Assembly: GCF_018129065.1 (NCBI RefSeq)
Contig: NZ_JAAEDM010000031.1
Span: 1 to 48,231, forward strand
Length of the DNA: 48,231 nt
Reading direction: 5' to 3'
Origin: Neoroseomonas soli
Lineage (GTDB): Bacteria > Pseudomonadota > Alphaproteobacteria > Acetobacterales > Acetobacteraceae
This document shows, in pieces, positions 8,184 through 16,743 of this stretch; the stretch's first letter is position 1; each line of letters starts with the position of its first letter. The notes under the pieces are model-generated. The model was not told where the DNA came from and made no database searches. It saw nothing but the letters and a program-made list of their open reading frames with translations. The position numbers and the translations under genes are program-made.

Positions 8184-9020
8184 ATGGCCAACGAAATGAC
8201 CTCGCTGCAGTTCCAGAAGGCCCTGAAGGCCGATGGGCTCTTCGCCGGAAAGGTCGATGGCGAACCCTCCGCCGCGCTGGATCGCGCGATCGACGCCCGC
8301 TTCGACCGTGAGGCACTGGCCGGCCGCCTCGCCGATGGCTGGCAGGGCTGGCCGCCCCTGCGCCGCAAGCTCGCGGTGGAGCAGGCGATCATCCGCGATG
8401 CCGGCATCGAGGTGGGCAAGGTGGACGGGCTGATCGGCCCGCAGACGCGCTTCGCGCGGGAATCGTTCCAGGCCTTCGACCAGACGGGAAAGCCCCTCGT
8501 GATCCCCGGCAGGGACGAGACCCCCGCCCAGCCGGTGCCGGCGAGCGGGCCGGCGACCCGCTGGCCCCGCCAGTCCGAGGTGCCCGCCTTCTACGGCGCC
8601 ATGGAGCAGAACCAGGCGATGCTCCGCCTGCCCTACGAGATGCGGCTGTCCTGGGAACCGCAGACGCGCATCACCCGCTTCTCCTGCCACGAGAAGGTCC
8701 ACGACGCCTTCCTGAGGGTGTTCCAGAAGACGCTCGCCGAATACGGGGAGATGCGCATCCAGGAGTTGCGTCTCGACCTCTTCGGCGGCTGCCTGAACAA
8801 GCGGCTCATGAAGGGCGGCACGCAGATGTCGATGCATTCCTGGGGCATCGCGGTCGATCTCGACCCCGAGCGCAACGCCCTGCGCATGACGCACAGGGAA
8901 GCCGCCTTCGCCCGCCCCGAATACGAGCCCTTCTGGCGCATCGTGGAGGGGGAGGGCCTGGTCAGCCTCGGCCGCGCGCGGGACTTCGACTGGATGCATT
9001 TCCAGGCCGCACGGTTGTGA
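8184..9020 (+). CDS. M15 family metallopeptidase with peptidoglycan-binding-like repeats
   Basis: 278 residues. Residues 8-32 and 63-97 share a GKVDG-centred helical repeat resembling a peptidoglycan-binding domain (LFAGKVDGEPSAA and IEVGKVDGLIGPQT). A Pro-rich linker (about 108-130) leads to a VanY/endolysin-type M15 zinc peptidase with H218 and D225 in MHSWGIAVDLD and H272 in DWMHFQ. Such enzymes cut D-Ala-containing stem peptides. There is no signal peptide, so export would need another route, as for phage endolysins. ATG 8184 has AGGAG 6 bp upstream; the longer frame from 7449 crosses pyrB and is rejected. It leads a block whose next gene overlaps its stop (GTGA). Confidence 0.88.
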   Translation: MANEMTSLQFQKALKADGLFAGKVDGEPSAALDRAIDARFDREALAGRLADGWQGWPPLRRKLAVEQAIIRDAGIEVGKVDGLIGPQTRFARESFQAFDQTGKPLVIPGRDETPAQPVPASGPATRWPRQSEVPAFYGAMEQNQAMLRLPYEMRLSWEPQTRITRFSCHEKVHDAFLRVFQKTLAEYGEMRIQELRLDLFGGCLNKRLMKGGTQMSMHSWGIAVDLDPERNALRMTHREAAFARPEYEPFWRIVEGEGLVSLGRARDFDWMHFQAARL

Positions 9021-9493
9021 CGCCCCGGCGCGCCGCCGTCGCCGCGTTGCTCGCGATGGTCCTGCCGGGCTGCGCGGTGGATGGGATCGGCCTGGCCCGG
9101 GCCGAGGTGGTCCGGGCCGACGGCGCGGTGGTCGTGCGCGCCGAGACGTTGGGGGCCGCGCTGCGCACCGACCCGGCCGAGGCGGGCCTGGCCATCGGCG
9201 TCACCCGCACGCTGACCGTCCTGCCGGACAGGGACGGGGCGCCGGCGCCCGGGCGCTATCCCTTCGGGCTGGCGCTGCGCGGCATCGCGCCCGCGGCGCG
9301 GATCCGGCAGGTAATCGGCCTCGACCTCGGTTTCGGGGGGCGGATGGCGGGCTTCACCCTGGGCTATTCCGAGGACGCGGTCTTCGCGGCCGTGCCCGCC
9401 GGCGCATCCATCATCCGGCGGCTCGAACTGGTGCCGGACGAACCCGGCCTGACCTTCCTGCGGTCCTGCGAGGAGGCATCGCGATGCGAGTGA
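9017..9493 (+). CDS. Predicted lipoprotein, first of three related copies
   Basis: 158 residues, not recognised as a named family. Signal peptide with lipobox VLPGC, acylated Cys at 19. After a beta-rich stretch comes LAIGVTRTLTVLP (58-70), then DRDG and GRYPFGLALRG. This matches the IGYDR...VVP...DGR and FGLDR...IVPP...DGR patterns of the next two proteins, so the three look paralogous. A further similar strand, TLGYSEDAVFAAVP, lies at 114-127. The GTG start overlaps the M15 stop by 4 bp, implying coupling. Probably sits on the periplasmic face of the outer membrane. Confidence 0.75.
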   Translation: MTPRRAAVAALLAMVLPGCAVDGIGLARAEVVRADGAVVVRAETLGAALRTDPAEAGLAIGVTRTLTVLPDRDGAPAPGRYPFGLALRGIAPAARIRQVIGLDLGFGGRMAGFTLGYSEDAVFAAVPAGASIIRRLELVPDEPGLTFLRSCEEASRCE

Positions 9494-9912
9494 AGGCACC
9501 TCGATGCGCGGGGGCGGCGCTGGGCGCGCTGCTGCTCGCGGCCTGCGAGCCGACGCAGCTCTACACCGGCGCGCGCACGGTGATCGGCATCAACGCGGCG
9601 GTGAACCTGGAACAGACCAGCGGGTCGCTGGTCATCGGCTACGACCGCTCCTTCGCGGCGGTGGTGCCGCGGAGCGTGGAGGCGCCCGGGCAGGACGGGC
9701 GCGACGCGATGTCCGCCCTGGTCTGCTCGGACCTGCAGGTGCAGGGCATCACCATCCGGCACTACAGCGAGTCCCTCGCAACCGGGCAGGCTGCGACCGA
9801 CTTCGCCGACCAACTTCGGAATCAGGACCGGGCGGGGCAGGCAAGAGTGGCGCTGCGGGACTTCTTCCGCTGTCTCCGCGAAGCCCCGGCGACTGCGGGA
9901 AGTGGGTCATGA
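9484..9912 (+). CDS. Predicted lipoprotein, second of three related copies
   Basis: 142 residues, family not recognised. Signal peptide with lipobox LLAAC, acylated Cys at 21. The core motif is VIGYDRSFAAVVP (50-62), followed by GQDGRDAMSAL (69-79) and a C-terminal helical part with cysteines in LVCSDL and FFRCL. Closest in layout to the third protein (shared VxGxDR, VVP/IVPP, DGR order). The ATG lies 10 bp inside the upstream gene, and the stop overlaps the next ATG (ATGA), so the genes are tightly coupled. Role unknown; an envelope role is likely from the lipobox and the peptidase partner. Confidence 0.75.
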   Translation: MRVKAPRCAGAALGALLLAACEPTQLYTGARTVIGINAAVNLEQTSGSLVIGYDRSFAAVVPRSVEAPGQDGRDAMSALVCSDLQVQGITIRHYSESLATGQAATDFADQLRNQDRAGQARVALRDFFRCLREAPATAGSGS

Positions 9913-10547
9913 CCGGAAACCGAAGGCCGCGGCGCCGTTCCGCCGCACTGGTGGCATGCGTGCTCCCTGCGGTGGCGGGCTGTGGGCAGACCCTGGTGTT
10001 CGCGGAGCGCAGCGGCGTGAATCTGTCGATCCGCGCCGATGCGACAAGCCGCCCGCCGCTGGCGGTGAATTTCGGCCTCGACCGCGCCTCCGGCACCATC
10101 GTGCCGCCGCGCGCGCGAGGCGAGGACGGCAGGCCGCAAGGGGAGGCGATCAACATGTTCGCCGGTTTCCAGGTCGATCGCCGGGGTGAGGTCGCGACGC
10201 AGCAACCGGTCAACGTCGATCTGCGGGTCTCGACGCAATTCGCCTCGGGCGCGGCGGCCCTCAAGGTCGCCGGTGCCCCCGACGTGGTGCGCGACATCGT
10301 AACCCTCGGACAGTTCCCGCTGGCGGAGGCAACCCCGGAGGCCCTCCAGGCCAGGGTCGCTGCCTTGTCCCGTCGCATCCTCGGACTGAGCCCGGAGGCG
10401 GCCCGCAGGGCGCTGACGCTGCTCGGCCTTCCTTCGGGCGGGGCGGACCCGAAGCGGCAGTTGAGGGAGGTGCTCTCGGTGCGGAACACCTCGGCGGATC
10501 AGGTGGCTGCGATCGAGAGCGCCGTCAGGACGGCGGCGGGAGGATAG
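9909..10547 (+). CDS. Predicted lipoprotein, third of three related copies
   Basis: 212 residues, family not recognised. The Arg-rich N-terminus leads to lipobox VAGC with Cys at 25. The shared core is VNFGLDRASGTIVPP (53-67), then GEDGRPQGEAINMFAGFQV. The C-terminal half (about 130-212) is an alpha-helical extension without counterpart in the other two copies. ATG 9909 overlaps the previous stop by 4 bp (ATGA); the longer frame from 9504 runs antiparallel to codon use in the second copy and is rejected. Four bases separate its stop from the next ATG. Confidence 0.75.
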   Translation: MTGNRRPRRRSAALVACVLPAVAGCGQTLVFAERSGVNLSIRADATSRPPLAVNFGLDRASGTIVPPRARGEDGRPQGEAINMFAGFQVDRRGEVATQQPVNVDLRVSTQFASGAAALKVAGAPDVVRDIVTLGQFPLAEATPEALQARVAALSRRILGLSPEAARRALTLLGLPSGGADPKRQLREVLSVRNTSADQVAAIESAVRTAAGG

Positions 10548-10551
10548 TCCC

Positions 10552-10854
10552 ATGGACCCGCATATCCGCAATTCACCGGGTTCGAGGACGCTGGCGCAAC
10601 TCGGGCAGGTGATCGGCAGTCAGGAGGTGATCCTCGGCCGGTTCCTCGGCGCGATCATGGCCGGCTCCGAGACCAACTTCCTGGCTTTTGCAGGCGTGGA
10701 AACCGCGGATGACCTGCCGGGGGATGGCCAGCAGACCCGGCTCGAGTTCATCGACGGGCACCCGCAGGAGAAGGCCGGATCCGCGCTGGTCTGGTTCGGG
10801 ACGGTGCTGGTCGGCGCGGAGCCGCGGCTGGTGGCGGCGTACAGGCCGCTGTGA
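10552..10854 (+). CDS. Hypothetical 100-residue protein ending the M15-lipoprotein cluster
   Basis: No signal peptide or membrane segment; predicted cytoplasmic and mixed alpha/beta. A short helical part (RTLAQLGQVIGSQEVILGRFLGAIM) is split by no obvious motif, followed by SALVWFGTVLVGAEPRLVAAY, which reads as beta strands. Family not recognised. It starts 4 bp after the third lipoprotein stop, so it belongs to the same transcript. The stop is about 90 bp before the convergent ruvX stop. Confidence 0.65.
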   Translation: MDPHIRNSPGSRTLAQLGQVIGSQEVILGRFLGAIMAGSETNFLAFAGVETADDLPGDGQQTRLEFIDGHPQEKAGSALVWFGTVLVGAEPRLVAAYRPL

Positions 10855-10944
10855 ACGGCGGAATCACGGAGGAGAGGCCAAGGGGGGAATGTCCGCGGGT
10901 GGCGATGGCCGGCCGATCCGGCGTGTGGAGGCGTTCCTGGCCGG

Positions 10945-11409
10945 TCAGGCCCGGGACGCATCCAGCGCGGCCTGCAGCATGTAGGCCGCCGCCGCCCGGT
11001 CCACCGCCTCGGCCCGCTTCGCGCGGGTGAGGTCGGCCTCGCTGATCAGCATGCGATTGACGGCGGCAGAGGAAAGGCGCTCGTCGAACAGGGCGCAGGG
11101 CAGGCCGATGGCGTCCGAAACCGCACGCGCCCAGTCCTTCGACGCCTGGGCGGCCGGGCCCATCGTTCCGTCCATGGACAGCGGCAGACCGACGACCAGG
11201 CCTCCGGCGCCTTCCTTCTTCGCGATGGCCGCGATCTCGGCGGCGTTGGCCGTGAGTTTCCCGCGCTTCAGCGCGCCGTAGGGGCTCGCCAGCATCAGGG
11301 TCACGTCGGACAGCGCGACGCCGATCGTCTTCGTCCCCGGATCGAGTCCGATAAGCCTCGCGTGCCGGGCCAGGCCGGCGCGGAGGTCCTTCAGGTTGAT
11401 GATGGCCAT
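10945..11409 (-). CDS. ruvX: Holliday-junction resolvase-like RuvX (YqgF)
   Basis: 154-residue RNase H-fold protein, implicated in pre-16S rRNA 5' end maturation and formerly called a putative Holliday junction resolvase. RLIGLDPGTKTIGVALSD (about 18-35) holds the first catalytic Asp (D23); VVGLPLSMDGTMG, LFDERLSS and the AVDRAAAAYMLQ tail complete the family pattern. ATG 11409 was chosen because the longer frame from 12669 runs backwards through gatA. It is divergent from gatC with 46 bp between starts, so the two promoters must overlap. Confidence 0.94.
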   Translation of the reverse strand: MAIINLKDLRAGLARHARLIGLDPGTKTIGVALSDVTLMLASPYGALKRGKLTANAAEIAAIAKKEGAGGLVVGLPLSMDGTMGPAAQASKDWARAVSDAIGLPCALFDERLSSAAVNRMLISEADLTRAKRAEAVDRAAAAYMLQAALDASRA

Positions 11410-11455
11410 GGCGGGCCTTATGGTCCGCCGCCCGTTCCCCTGGAAGTAGAGAGTG

Positions 11456-11752
11456 ATGTCCCTCGATACCGCCACCGTGCGGCGTGTCGCCGCCCTTGCC
11501 CGCATCCGCCTGGAGGAGGAGGAGGTCGCCCGTGTCCAGGGTGAACTCAACGGCATCCTCGGCTGGATCGAGCAATTGCAGGCGGTGAACACCGACGGCG
11601 TGGAGCCGATGGCCGGCGGCACGCCGGAAGGCATCGCCGCGATGCCGATGCGCGACGACGTCGTGACCGATGGCGGCATCGCCGCGAAGGTCCTGGCCAA
11701 TGCCCCCGACCGCGAGGGCGAGTATTTCGGCGTGCCGAAGGTGATCGAGTGA
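11456..11752 (+). CDS. gatC: Asp-tRNA(Asn)/Glu-tRNA(Gln) amidotransferase subunit C
   Basis: 98-residue GatC, the small clamp that stabilises GatA and wraps the GatAB interface. It has the usual N-terminal helix ([18 protein letters not shown]), the [12 protein letters not shown] segment and the C-terminal [10 protein letters not shown] that contacts the GatA active-site region. ATG 11456 is preferred over GTG 11453 immediately before it. Its TGA shares one base with the gatA ATG (TGATG). GatCAB converts misacylated Glu-tRNA(Gln), and Asp-tRNA(Asn) in species lacking AsnRS. Confidence 0.95.
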   Translation: MSLDTATVRRVAALARIRLEEEEVARVQGELNGILGWIEQLQAVNTDGVEPMAGGTPEGIAAMPMRDDVVTDGGIAAKVLANAPDREGEYFGVPKVIE

Positions 11753-13239
11753 TGCATCCGACGGAATTCACCCTGGCCGGCGCCGTCGCCGCGCTGGAAG
11801 AGGGCGTGATCTCCTCCGAGGAGCTGACCCGCGCCCATGTCGAGGCGGTCGAGGCGCTGAACCCGCGCCTGAACGCCTTCATCACGACGACGCCCGAGCA
11901 GGCGATGGAGGCCGCGCGCGCCTCCGACGCCCGTCGCAAGCGGGGCGAGGCCGGGCCGCTCGAGGGCATCCCGCTCGCCATCAAGGACCTGTTCTGCACC
12001 GAGGGCGTGCAGACCACGGCGGCGTCGAAGATCCTCGAGGGCTTCGTCCCGCCTTATGAAAGCACCGTCACCGCCAAGCTGAAGCGCGACGGGGCGGTGT
12101 TCCTGGGCAAGGCGAACCTCGACGAGTTCGCCATGGGGTCGTCGAACCTGACCTCGGCCTTCGGGGGCGTGCTGAACCCGTGGTCGCGGCGCAACGACCC
12201 CGACGCGCGGCTGGTGCCGGGCGGGTCCTCCGGCGGGTCGGCGGCGGCGGTCGCGGCGCGGCTGGCGCTGGGGGCGACCGGCACCGACACCGGCGGGTCC
12301 ATCCGCCAGCCTGCGGCCTTCTGCGGCATCGCGGGCATCAAGCCGACCTATGGGCGGTGCTCGCGCTTCGGGATCGTGGCCTTCGCGTCGTCGCTCGACC
12401 AGGCCGGGCCCTTCGGACGCACGGTCGAGGATTGCGCGATCATGCTGCGCTCCATGGCCGGGCACGACCCGAAGGATTCGACCAGCGCCGACAGGCCGGT
12501 GCCCGATTTCGCCAAGGCCTGCGGGCGTTCGGTGAAGGGCCTGCGGATCGGCGTGCCGAAGGAATACCGGCTCGACGGCACGCCGCCGGAGATCGAGAAG
12601 CTGTGGCGCCAGGGCCTCGACTGGCTGCGCGAGGCGGGGGCGGAGATCGTGGACATCTCCCTGCCGCACACCAAGTACGCGCTGCCGACCTACTACATCG
12701 TCGCGCCGGCGGAGGCTTCGTCGAACCTCGCGCGCTACGACGGCGTGCGATTCGGGCTGCGTGAGGCCGAAGCGAATTCCGACCTGCGCGACCTCTATGA
12801 GCGCACCCGCGCGGCGGGCCTCGGGCAGGAAGTGCAGCGCCGCATCATGATCGGCACCTATGTGCTGAGCGCCGGCTACTACGACGCCTACTACCTCAAG
12901 GCGCAGAAGGTCCGCGCGCTGATCGCGCGCGACTTCCGCGAGGCCTGGGGGAAGGTGGACGCCATCGTCACGCCGGCCACGCCGAACGCCGCCTTCGCGG
13001 AGGGCGAGAACACCGACGATCCGGTGAAGATGTACCTCAACGACGTCTTCACCGTGACGGCGAACCTGGCGGGGCTTCCGGGCCTCGCGGTGCCGGCGGG
13101 GCTCGATCCGCAGGGGCTGCCGCTCGGCCTGCAGGTGATCGGGCGGCCCTTCGACGAGGAAACCGTCTTCGCGGTCGGCTCGGCCATCGAGCGCGCGGCG
13201 GACTTCAAGGCACTTCCGGGCATGAGGGCCGGGGCATGA
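11752..13239 (+). CDS. gatA: Asp-tRNA(Asn)/Glu-tRNA(Gln) amidotransferase subunit A
   Basis: 495-residue amidase-signature glutaminase that releases ammonia from glutamine for tRNA amidation. The Ser-cisSer-Lys triad is visible: K78 in AIKDLF, S159 in [12 protein letters not shown] and nucleophile S183 in [11 protein letters not shown]. Length is normal for GatA. Translation is coupled to gatC at the TGATG junction and to gatB by a 4-bp ATGA overlap at the end. A long minus-strand frame opposite it has no supporting motifs and is a GC-codon shadow. Confidence 0.97.
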   Translation: MHPTEFTLAGAVAALEEGVISSEELTRAHVEAVEALNPRLNAFITTTPEQAMEAARASDARRKRGEAGPLEGIPLAIKDLFCTEGVQTTAASKILEGFVPPYESTVTAKLKRDGAVFLGKANLDEFAMGSSNLTSAFGGVLNPWSRRNDPDARLVPGGSSGGSAAAVAARLALGATGTDTGGSIRQPAAFCGIAGIKPTYGRCSRFGIVAFASSLDQAGPFGRTVEDCAIMLRSMAGHDPKDSTSADRPVPDFAKACGRSVKGLRIGVPKEYRLDGTPPEIEKLWRQGLDWLREAGAEIVDISLPHTKYALPTYYIVAPAEASSNLARYDGVRFGLREAEANSDLRDLYERTRAAGLGQEVQRRIMIGTYVLSAGYYDAYYLKAQKVRALIARDFREAWGKVDAIVTPATPNAAFAEGENTDDPVKMYLNDVFTVTANLAGLPGLAVPAGLDPQGLPLGLQVIGRPFDEETVFAVGSAIERAADFKALPGMRAGA

Positions 13240-14687
13240 GCTACACGATCGACGGCGAGACGGGCGCCTGGGAACTCGTCATCGGGCTGGAAGTCCACGC
13301 GCAGGTCGTCAGCAAGGCGAAGCTGTTCTCCGGCGCGGCGACGGAATTCGGCGCCGAGCCGAACAGCCAGGTGTCCTTCATCGATGCCGGCTTCCCCGGC
13401 ATGCTGCCGGTGATCAACCGCGAATGCGTGGCGCAGGCGGTGCGGACGGGGCTTGGCCTGAATGCCAAGGTGAACCTGTGGTCGCGCTTCGACCGCAAGA
13501 ACTACTTCTATGCGGACCTGCCGCAGGGCTACCAGATCAGCCAGTTCGCGCATCCGATCATCGGCACCGGCGAGATCGAGATCGAGTTGCAGGACGGCAG
13601 CACCAAGACCATCGGCATCACGCGCCTGCACCTCGAGCAGGATGCGGGGAAGTCGATGCACGACCAGCATCCGACGAAGTCCTTCATCGACCTGAACCGG
13701 TCGGGCGTGGCGCTGATGGAGATCGTGTCGGAACCCGACATGCGATCCCCCGAGGAAGCCGGCGCCTACCTGACGAAGCTGCGCCAGATCCTGCGCTACC
13801 TCGGCACCTGCGACGGCAACATGGAGGAAGGCTCCATGCGCGCCGACGTGAACGTTTCCGTCCGCAAGGCGGGCGAGGAATACCGCACGCGCTGCGAGGT
13901 GAAGAACGTCAACTCCATCCGCTTCGTCATGCAGGCGGTGGAGGCCGAGGCGCGGCGCCAGATCGAGGTGTGGGAATCCGGCGGCACGGTCGAGCAGGAG
14001 ACGCGCCTGTTCGACACCGGCCGCGGTGTGACGCGGTCCATGCGGTCGAAGGAGGACGCGCACGACTACCGCTACTTCCCCGACCCCGACCTGCCGCCGC
14101 TGGTGATCGAGCAGTCCTGGGTTGAGCAGCTCAAGGCGGCCCTGCCGGAACTGCCGGACGCCCGCCGCGCCCGCTACGTGCGCGACTTTGGCGTGACGCC
14201 CTACGACGCGCATGTGCTGACGCTCGAGAAGGAGACCGCGGCCTATTACGAGGCGGTCGCCAATGGGCGCGACGCCAAGCAGGCGGCGAACTGGGTCATG
14301 GGCGACCTGTTCGCCGCCATCAACCGCACCAAGACCTCGATCTCGGAGCCGCCCGTCTCCGCGGCGGACCTCGGCGCGCTGCTGGACCTGATGGCGGACA
14401 ACACGCTGTCCGGGAAGCTCGCGAAGGAGGTCTTCGAGGTGATGGTCGAGACCGGCCGCGCACCTGGCGTCATCGTCGAGGAGCGTGGCCTGAAGCAGGT
14501 CACCGACACCGGCGCGATCGAGGCGGTGATCGACGGCGTGCTCGCCGCCAATGCCGACAAGGTCGCCGAATTCAGGTCCGGCAAGGACAAGCTCTTCGGC
14601 TTCTTCGTCGGCCAGACCATGAAGGCCATGCAGGGCAAGGGGAACCCCGCCCTGGTGAACGAGGTGCTGAAGAAGAAGCTGTCCTGA
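13236..14687 (+). CDS. gatB: Asp-tRNA(Asn)/Glu-tRNA(Gln) amidotransferase subunit B
   Basis: 483-residue kinase-like subunit that binds the misacylated tRNA and ATP and performs transamidation. N-terminal cradle opens [13 protein letters not shown], followed by the [19 protein letters not shown] signature and VNVSVRK; the C-terminal YqeY-like helical tail ends in VNEVLKKKL. Length and order are normal. It is the last gene of gatCAB; 64 bp separate it from the permease gene, and I see no strong terminator in that gap. Confidence 0.97.
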   Translation: MSYTIDGETGAWELVIGLEVHAQVVSKAKLFSGAATEFGAEPNSQVSFIDAGFPGMLPVINRECVAQAVRTGLGLNAKVNLWSRFDRKNYFYADLPQGYQISQFAHPIIGTGEIEIELQDGSTKTIGITRLHLEQDAGKSMHDQHPTKSFIDLNRSGVALMEIVSEPDMRSPEEAGAYLTKLRQILRYLGTCDGNMEEGSMRADVNVSVRKAGEEYRTRCEVKNVNSIRFVMQAVEAEARRQIEVWESGGTVEQETRLFDTGRGVTRSMRSKEDAHDYRYFPDPDLPPLVIEQSWVEQLKAALPELPDARRARYVRDFGVTPYDAHVLTLEKETAAYYEAVANGRDAKQAANWVMGDLFAAINRTKTSISEPPVSAADLGALLDLMADNTLSGKLAKEVFEVMVETGRAPGVIVEERGLKQVTDTGAIEAVIDGVLAANADKVAEFRSGKDKLFGFFVGQTMKAMQGKGNPALVNEVLKKKLS

Positions 14688-14751
14688 CGGCGCGCTTTCC
14701 CGGAGGCTTCGTGGCGTGCTTGGCTGGCGCCGCGAGGCAGGGAAGGCCGCC

Positions 14752-15852
14752 ATGCAGACCGATTCGCCGGGTCCCGAGGAGCGTCACGCCACCACCGTGC
14801 TGATGGCCGAGCGGGCAGCGGTGCTGATCCTGCTCGCACTGCTGCTCTACGGCGTGATGCGGGTGCTCGAGCCCTTCGGCATGGCGATCGCCTTCGGGGC
14901 CTTCATCGCCATCGGCACCTGGCCGCTGCGCGCGTTCCTCGTGCGCCGCGGCGTGCGGCCCGGCGCGGCGGCCGCGGTCATGCTCGCCGCCGTCATCCTC
15001 GTGGTGGCCGTCCCCGCCGTGCTGATGGCGCCGGGCCTCGGCGAGCAGATTGGCGTCGTCGTCGCTCGCGGCCGCGCGCTGCTCGAGAACCTGCCGCCCG
15101 CGGCGCCGTCCTGGCTCGCGGACCTGCCGGTGGTCGGGGGGCGCATCGCGCAGGGGTGGCCTCGCCTCCAGGCGTTGCAGGGCGACCTCAACGCCGTCCT
15201 CGCGCCCTACAGCGGGGAGATCGCGCGGCTTCTGGTGGATATCGGCCAGCAGGCGGCGGCGAGCCTGCTGCAGATCCTGCTCGCGCTGGTCGTGGCGACG
15301 ATGTTCTGGGCCAGCGGCGACCGGATGGTCGCGCAGCTGGAGGACATCGCCGGCCGACTCGGGGGCGAGACCGGCGTGGCAGCGGTGGAGGCCGCCGGCG
15401 GCGCGGTGCGCGGTGTCGCCTGGGGCGTGGTTGGCACGGGCATTCTGCAGGCGTTGCTGATGGGCGTGGGGCTGGCGGTGGCGGGCGTGCCGGGCGCGGC
15501 CGTGCTGTCCTTCCTGACCATGGTGTTCTCGATCAGCCAGGTGCTCGGGCCGCTCGTGATCGTGACCTGGGGCGGGGCCGCGGCCTGGCTCTACGGGCAG
15601 GGGGACACGGGCTGGGCGTTGTTCATGCTGGTCTGGGGCGGGGTGTTGGTTTCGGGCAGCGACAACATCGTCCGGCCGCTGCTGATCCAGCGGGGCAGCG
15701 CGATGCCGCTTGGGCTCATCATCCTCGGTGTCTTCGGGGGGCTGATCGCTTTCGGCTTCCTCGGGTTGTTCGTGGGGCCGGCGCTGCTGGCGGTCGGGCA
15801 CGGGCTGCTCGGCGCCTGGCGTGGCGCAGGGGGCAGCCGGACGCCGGCGTGA
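14752..15852 (+). CDS. AI-2E family transporter (PerM-type permease)
   Basis: 366-residue integral membrane protein with about seven to eight hydrophobic segments. The order fits the AI-2E/PerM family: two N-terminal helices (VLILLALLLYGVMRVL, GMAIAFGAFIAIG), a third near 85-105, a soluble insert with the LVVATMFWASGDRM helix, and a C-terminal bundle containing SGSDNIVRPLLIQRGSAM, a family hallmark, then LGLFVGPALLAVGH. Members include the AI-2 exporter TqsA and Na+/H+ antiporter-like proteins; substrate cannot be told here. ATG 14752 follows a purine-rich AGGGAAGG; GTG 14716 is less likely. Confidence 0.88.
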   Translation: MQTDSPGPEERHATTVLMAERAAVLILLALLLYGVMRVLEPFGMAIAFGAFIAIGTWPLRAFLVRRGVRPGAAAAVMLAAVILVVAVPAVLMAPGLGEQIGVVVARGRALLENLPPAAPSWLADLPVVGGRIAQGWPRLQALQGDLNAVLAPYSGEIARLLVDIGQQAAASLLQILLALVVATMFWASGDRMVAQLEDIAGRLGGETGVAAVEAAGGAVRGVAWGVVGTGILQALLMGVGLAVAGVPGAAVLSFLTMVFSISQVLGPLVIVTWGGAAAWLYGQGDTGWALFMLVWGGVLVSGSDNIVRPLLIQRGSAMPLGLIILGVFGGLIAFGFLGLFVGPALLAVGHGLLGAWRGAGGSRTPA

Positions 15853-15863
15853 CCGCCGGCGGT

Positions 15864-15899
15864 GGACGGGCAGGGGGCGCCATGCGAAGCCTGCCGTCC
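15864..15899 (+). terminator. Hairpin after the AI-2E transporter gene
   Basis: GGACGG and CAGG pair with CCTG and CCGTCC as a 10-bp stem with one bulged G, starting 11 bp after the stop codon. There is no T-tract, so it may be a Rho-assisted stop or a 3'-end stabilising structure rather than a strict intrinsic terminator. Confidence 0.4.
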
Positions 15900-15924
15900 G
15901 AGCCCCCCTGGAGGACATGCGCGC

Positions 15925-16557
15925 ATGAGCATCGAGTTCTGGACCTGGAACACGCCCAATGGCCGCAAGATCAGCGTCGCGCTGGAGGAGATGGGCCTGC
16001 CCTACACGGTGAAGACCGTGAACATCTCCAAGGACGAGCAGTTCAACCCGGAATTCCTCGCCTTCAGCCCGAACAATCGCATCCCGGCGATCAAGGATCC
16101 GGACGGGCCGGACGGCAAGCCGATCACGGTCTTCGAGAGCGGCGCGATCCTGCTTTACCTCGCCGAGAAGTCCGGGAAGTTCCTGCCGACGAGCCTGCGC
16201 GACCGCGTCCCGGTCTACGAATGGCTGATGTGGCAGATGGGCGGCTTCGGGCCGATGCCCGGACAGGTGCACCACTTCCTGATGCAGCCCGAGGGCCCCG
16301 CCCGGGACTACGGCCTGAATCGCTACCACAAGGAGACGCTGCGGCTTTACGGAGTTCTGGACCGGCGTCTGGCCGGGCGGGACTTCGTGGCAACGGCGGG
16401 CGAGCCGAGCGTGGCCGATTTCGCGATTCTCGGCTGGGCCTGGCGGCACGAACGGCACCAGGTGGACCTGAGCGGCTTCCCGAACGTGAAGCGTTGGTAC
16501 GAAACGATGATGGCGCGCCCGGCCACGAAGCGGGGATTCGAGATCGCGCTGTCCTAG
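15925..16557 (+). CDS. yfcG: Glutathione S-transferase, YfcG-like (Nu class)
   Basis: 210 residues, thioredoxin-fold N-domain and all-helical C-domain. The start (EFWTWNTPNGRKISVALEEM) matches YfcG, where the Thr/Asn of TPNG replace the usual catalytic Tyr or Ser. SPNNRIPAI (51-59) and FESGAILLYLAEKSG form the glutathione site, and the QMGGFGPMPGQVHHF segment is characteristic of YfcG/YghU. YfcG-type enzymes act as glutathione-dependent disulfide reductases; extrapolated from E. coli. ATG 15925 has GGAGGA about 9 bp upstream. Possibly monocistronic: a hairpin precedes it and the tRNA promoter follows. Confidence 0.92.
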   Translation: MSIEFWTWNTPNGRKISVALEEMGLPYTVKTVNISKDEQFNPEFLAFSPNNRIPAIKDPDGPDGKPITVFESGAILLYLAEKSGKFLPTSLRDRVPVYEWLMWQMGGFGPMPGQVHHFLMQPEGPARDYGLNRYHKETLRLYGVLDRRLAGRDFVATAGEPSVADFAILGWAWRHERHQVDLSGFPNVKRWYETMMARPATKRGFEIALS

Positions 16558-16584
16558 GTTTCCGCGGCGGGCGCTGCGGGATGT

Positions 16585-16613
16585 TTGACGACCCGCGCGC
16601 CCGCCGGTAGAAG
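16585..16613 (+). promoter_or_regulatory. Sigma-70-type promoter of tRNA-Ser
   Basis: TTGACG (16585-16590) and TAGAAG (16608-16613) are separated by exactly 17 bp. They match the -35 consensus at five of six positions and the -10 at four of six. The predicted start near 16620 leaves about a 30-nt leader before the tRNA at 16651. Confidence 0.65.
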
Positions 16614-16650
16614 CAGCGCCCTGCAACGCCGTGTGACTTTCCACTCCTGC

Positions 16651-16740
16651 GGAGGGGTGGCCGAGTGGCCGAAGGCGGCGGTTTGCTAAACCGTTATAGG
16701 ATGTCAAGTCCTATCGTGGGTTCGAATCCCATCCCCTCCG
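16651..16740 (+). tRNA. tRNA-Ser (anticodon GCU)
   Basis: Class II tRNA with a long variable arm. Acceptor stem GGAGGGG (16651-16657) pairs with CCCCTCC (16733-16739), discriminator G at 16740, and an encoded CCA follows at 16741-16743. The anticodon stem GCGGT/ACCGT (16678-16682/16690-16694) encloses TTGCTAA, giving anticodon GCT (16685-16687), which reads AGC/AGU. The T loop TTCGAAT is present and the variable arm contains the TAGGA/TCCTA stem. Confidence 0.98.
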
Positions 16741-16743
16741 CCA

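Noticed and set aside
12891-14753. 620-codon minus-strand frame opposite gatA/gatB
   Set aside because: Shadow of the gatAB codons; no ribosome site or family motif.
14572-16707. 711-codon minus-strand frame opposite the permease and GST genes
   Set aside because: Runs across three real genes and the tRNA, with His/Gln/Arg/Ala low complexity.
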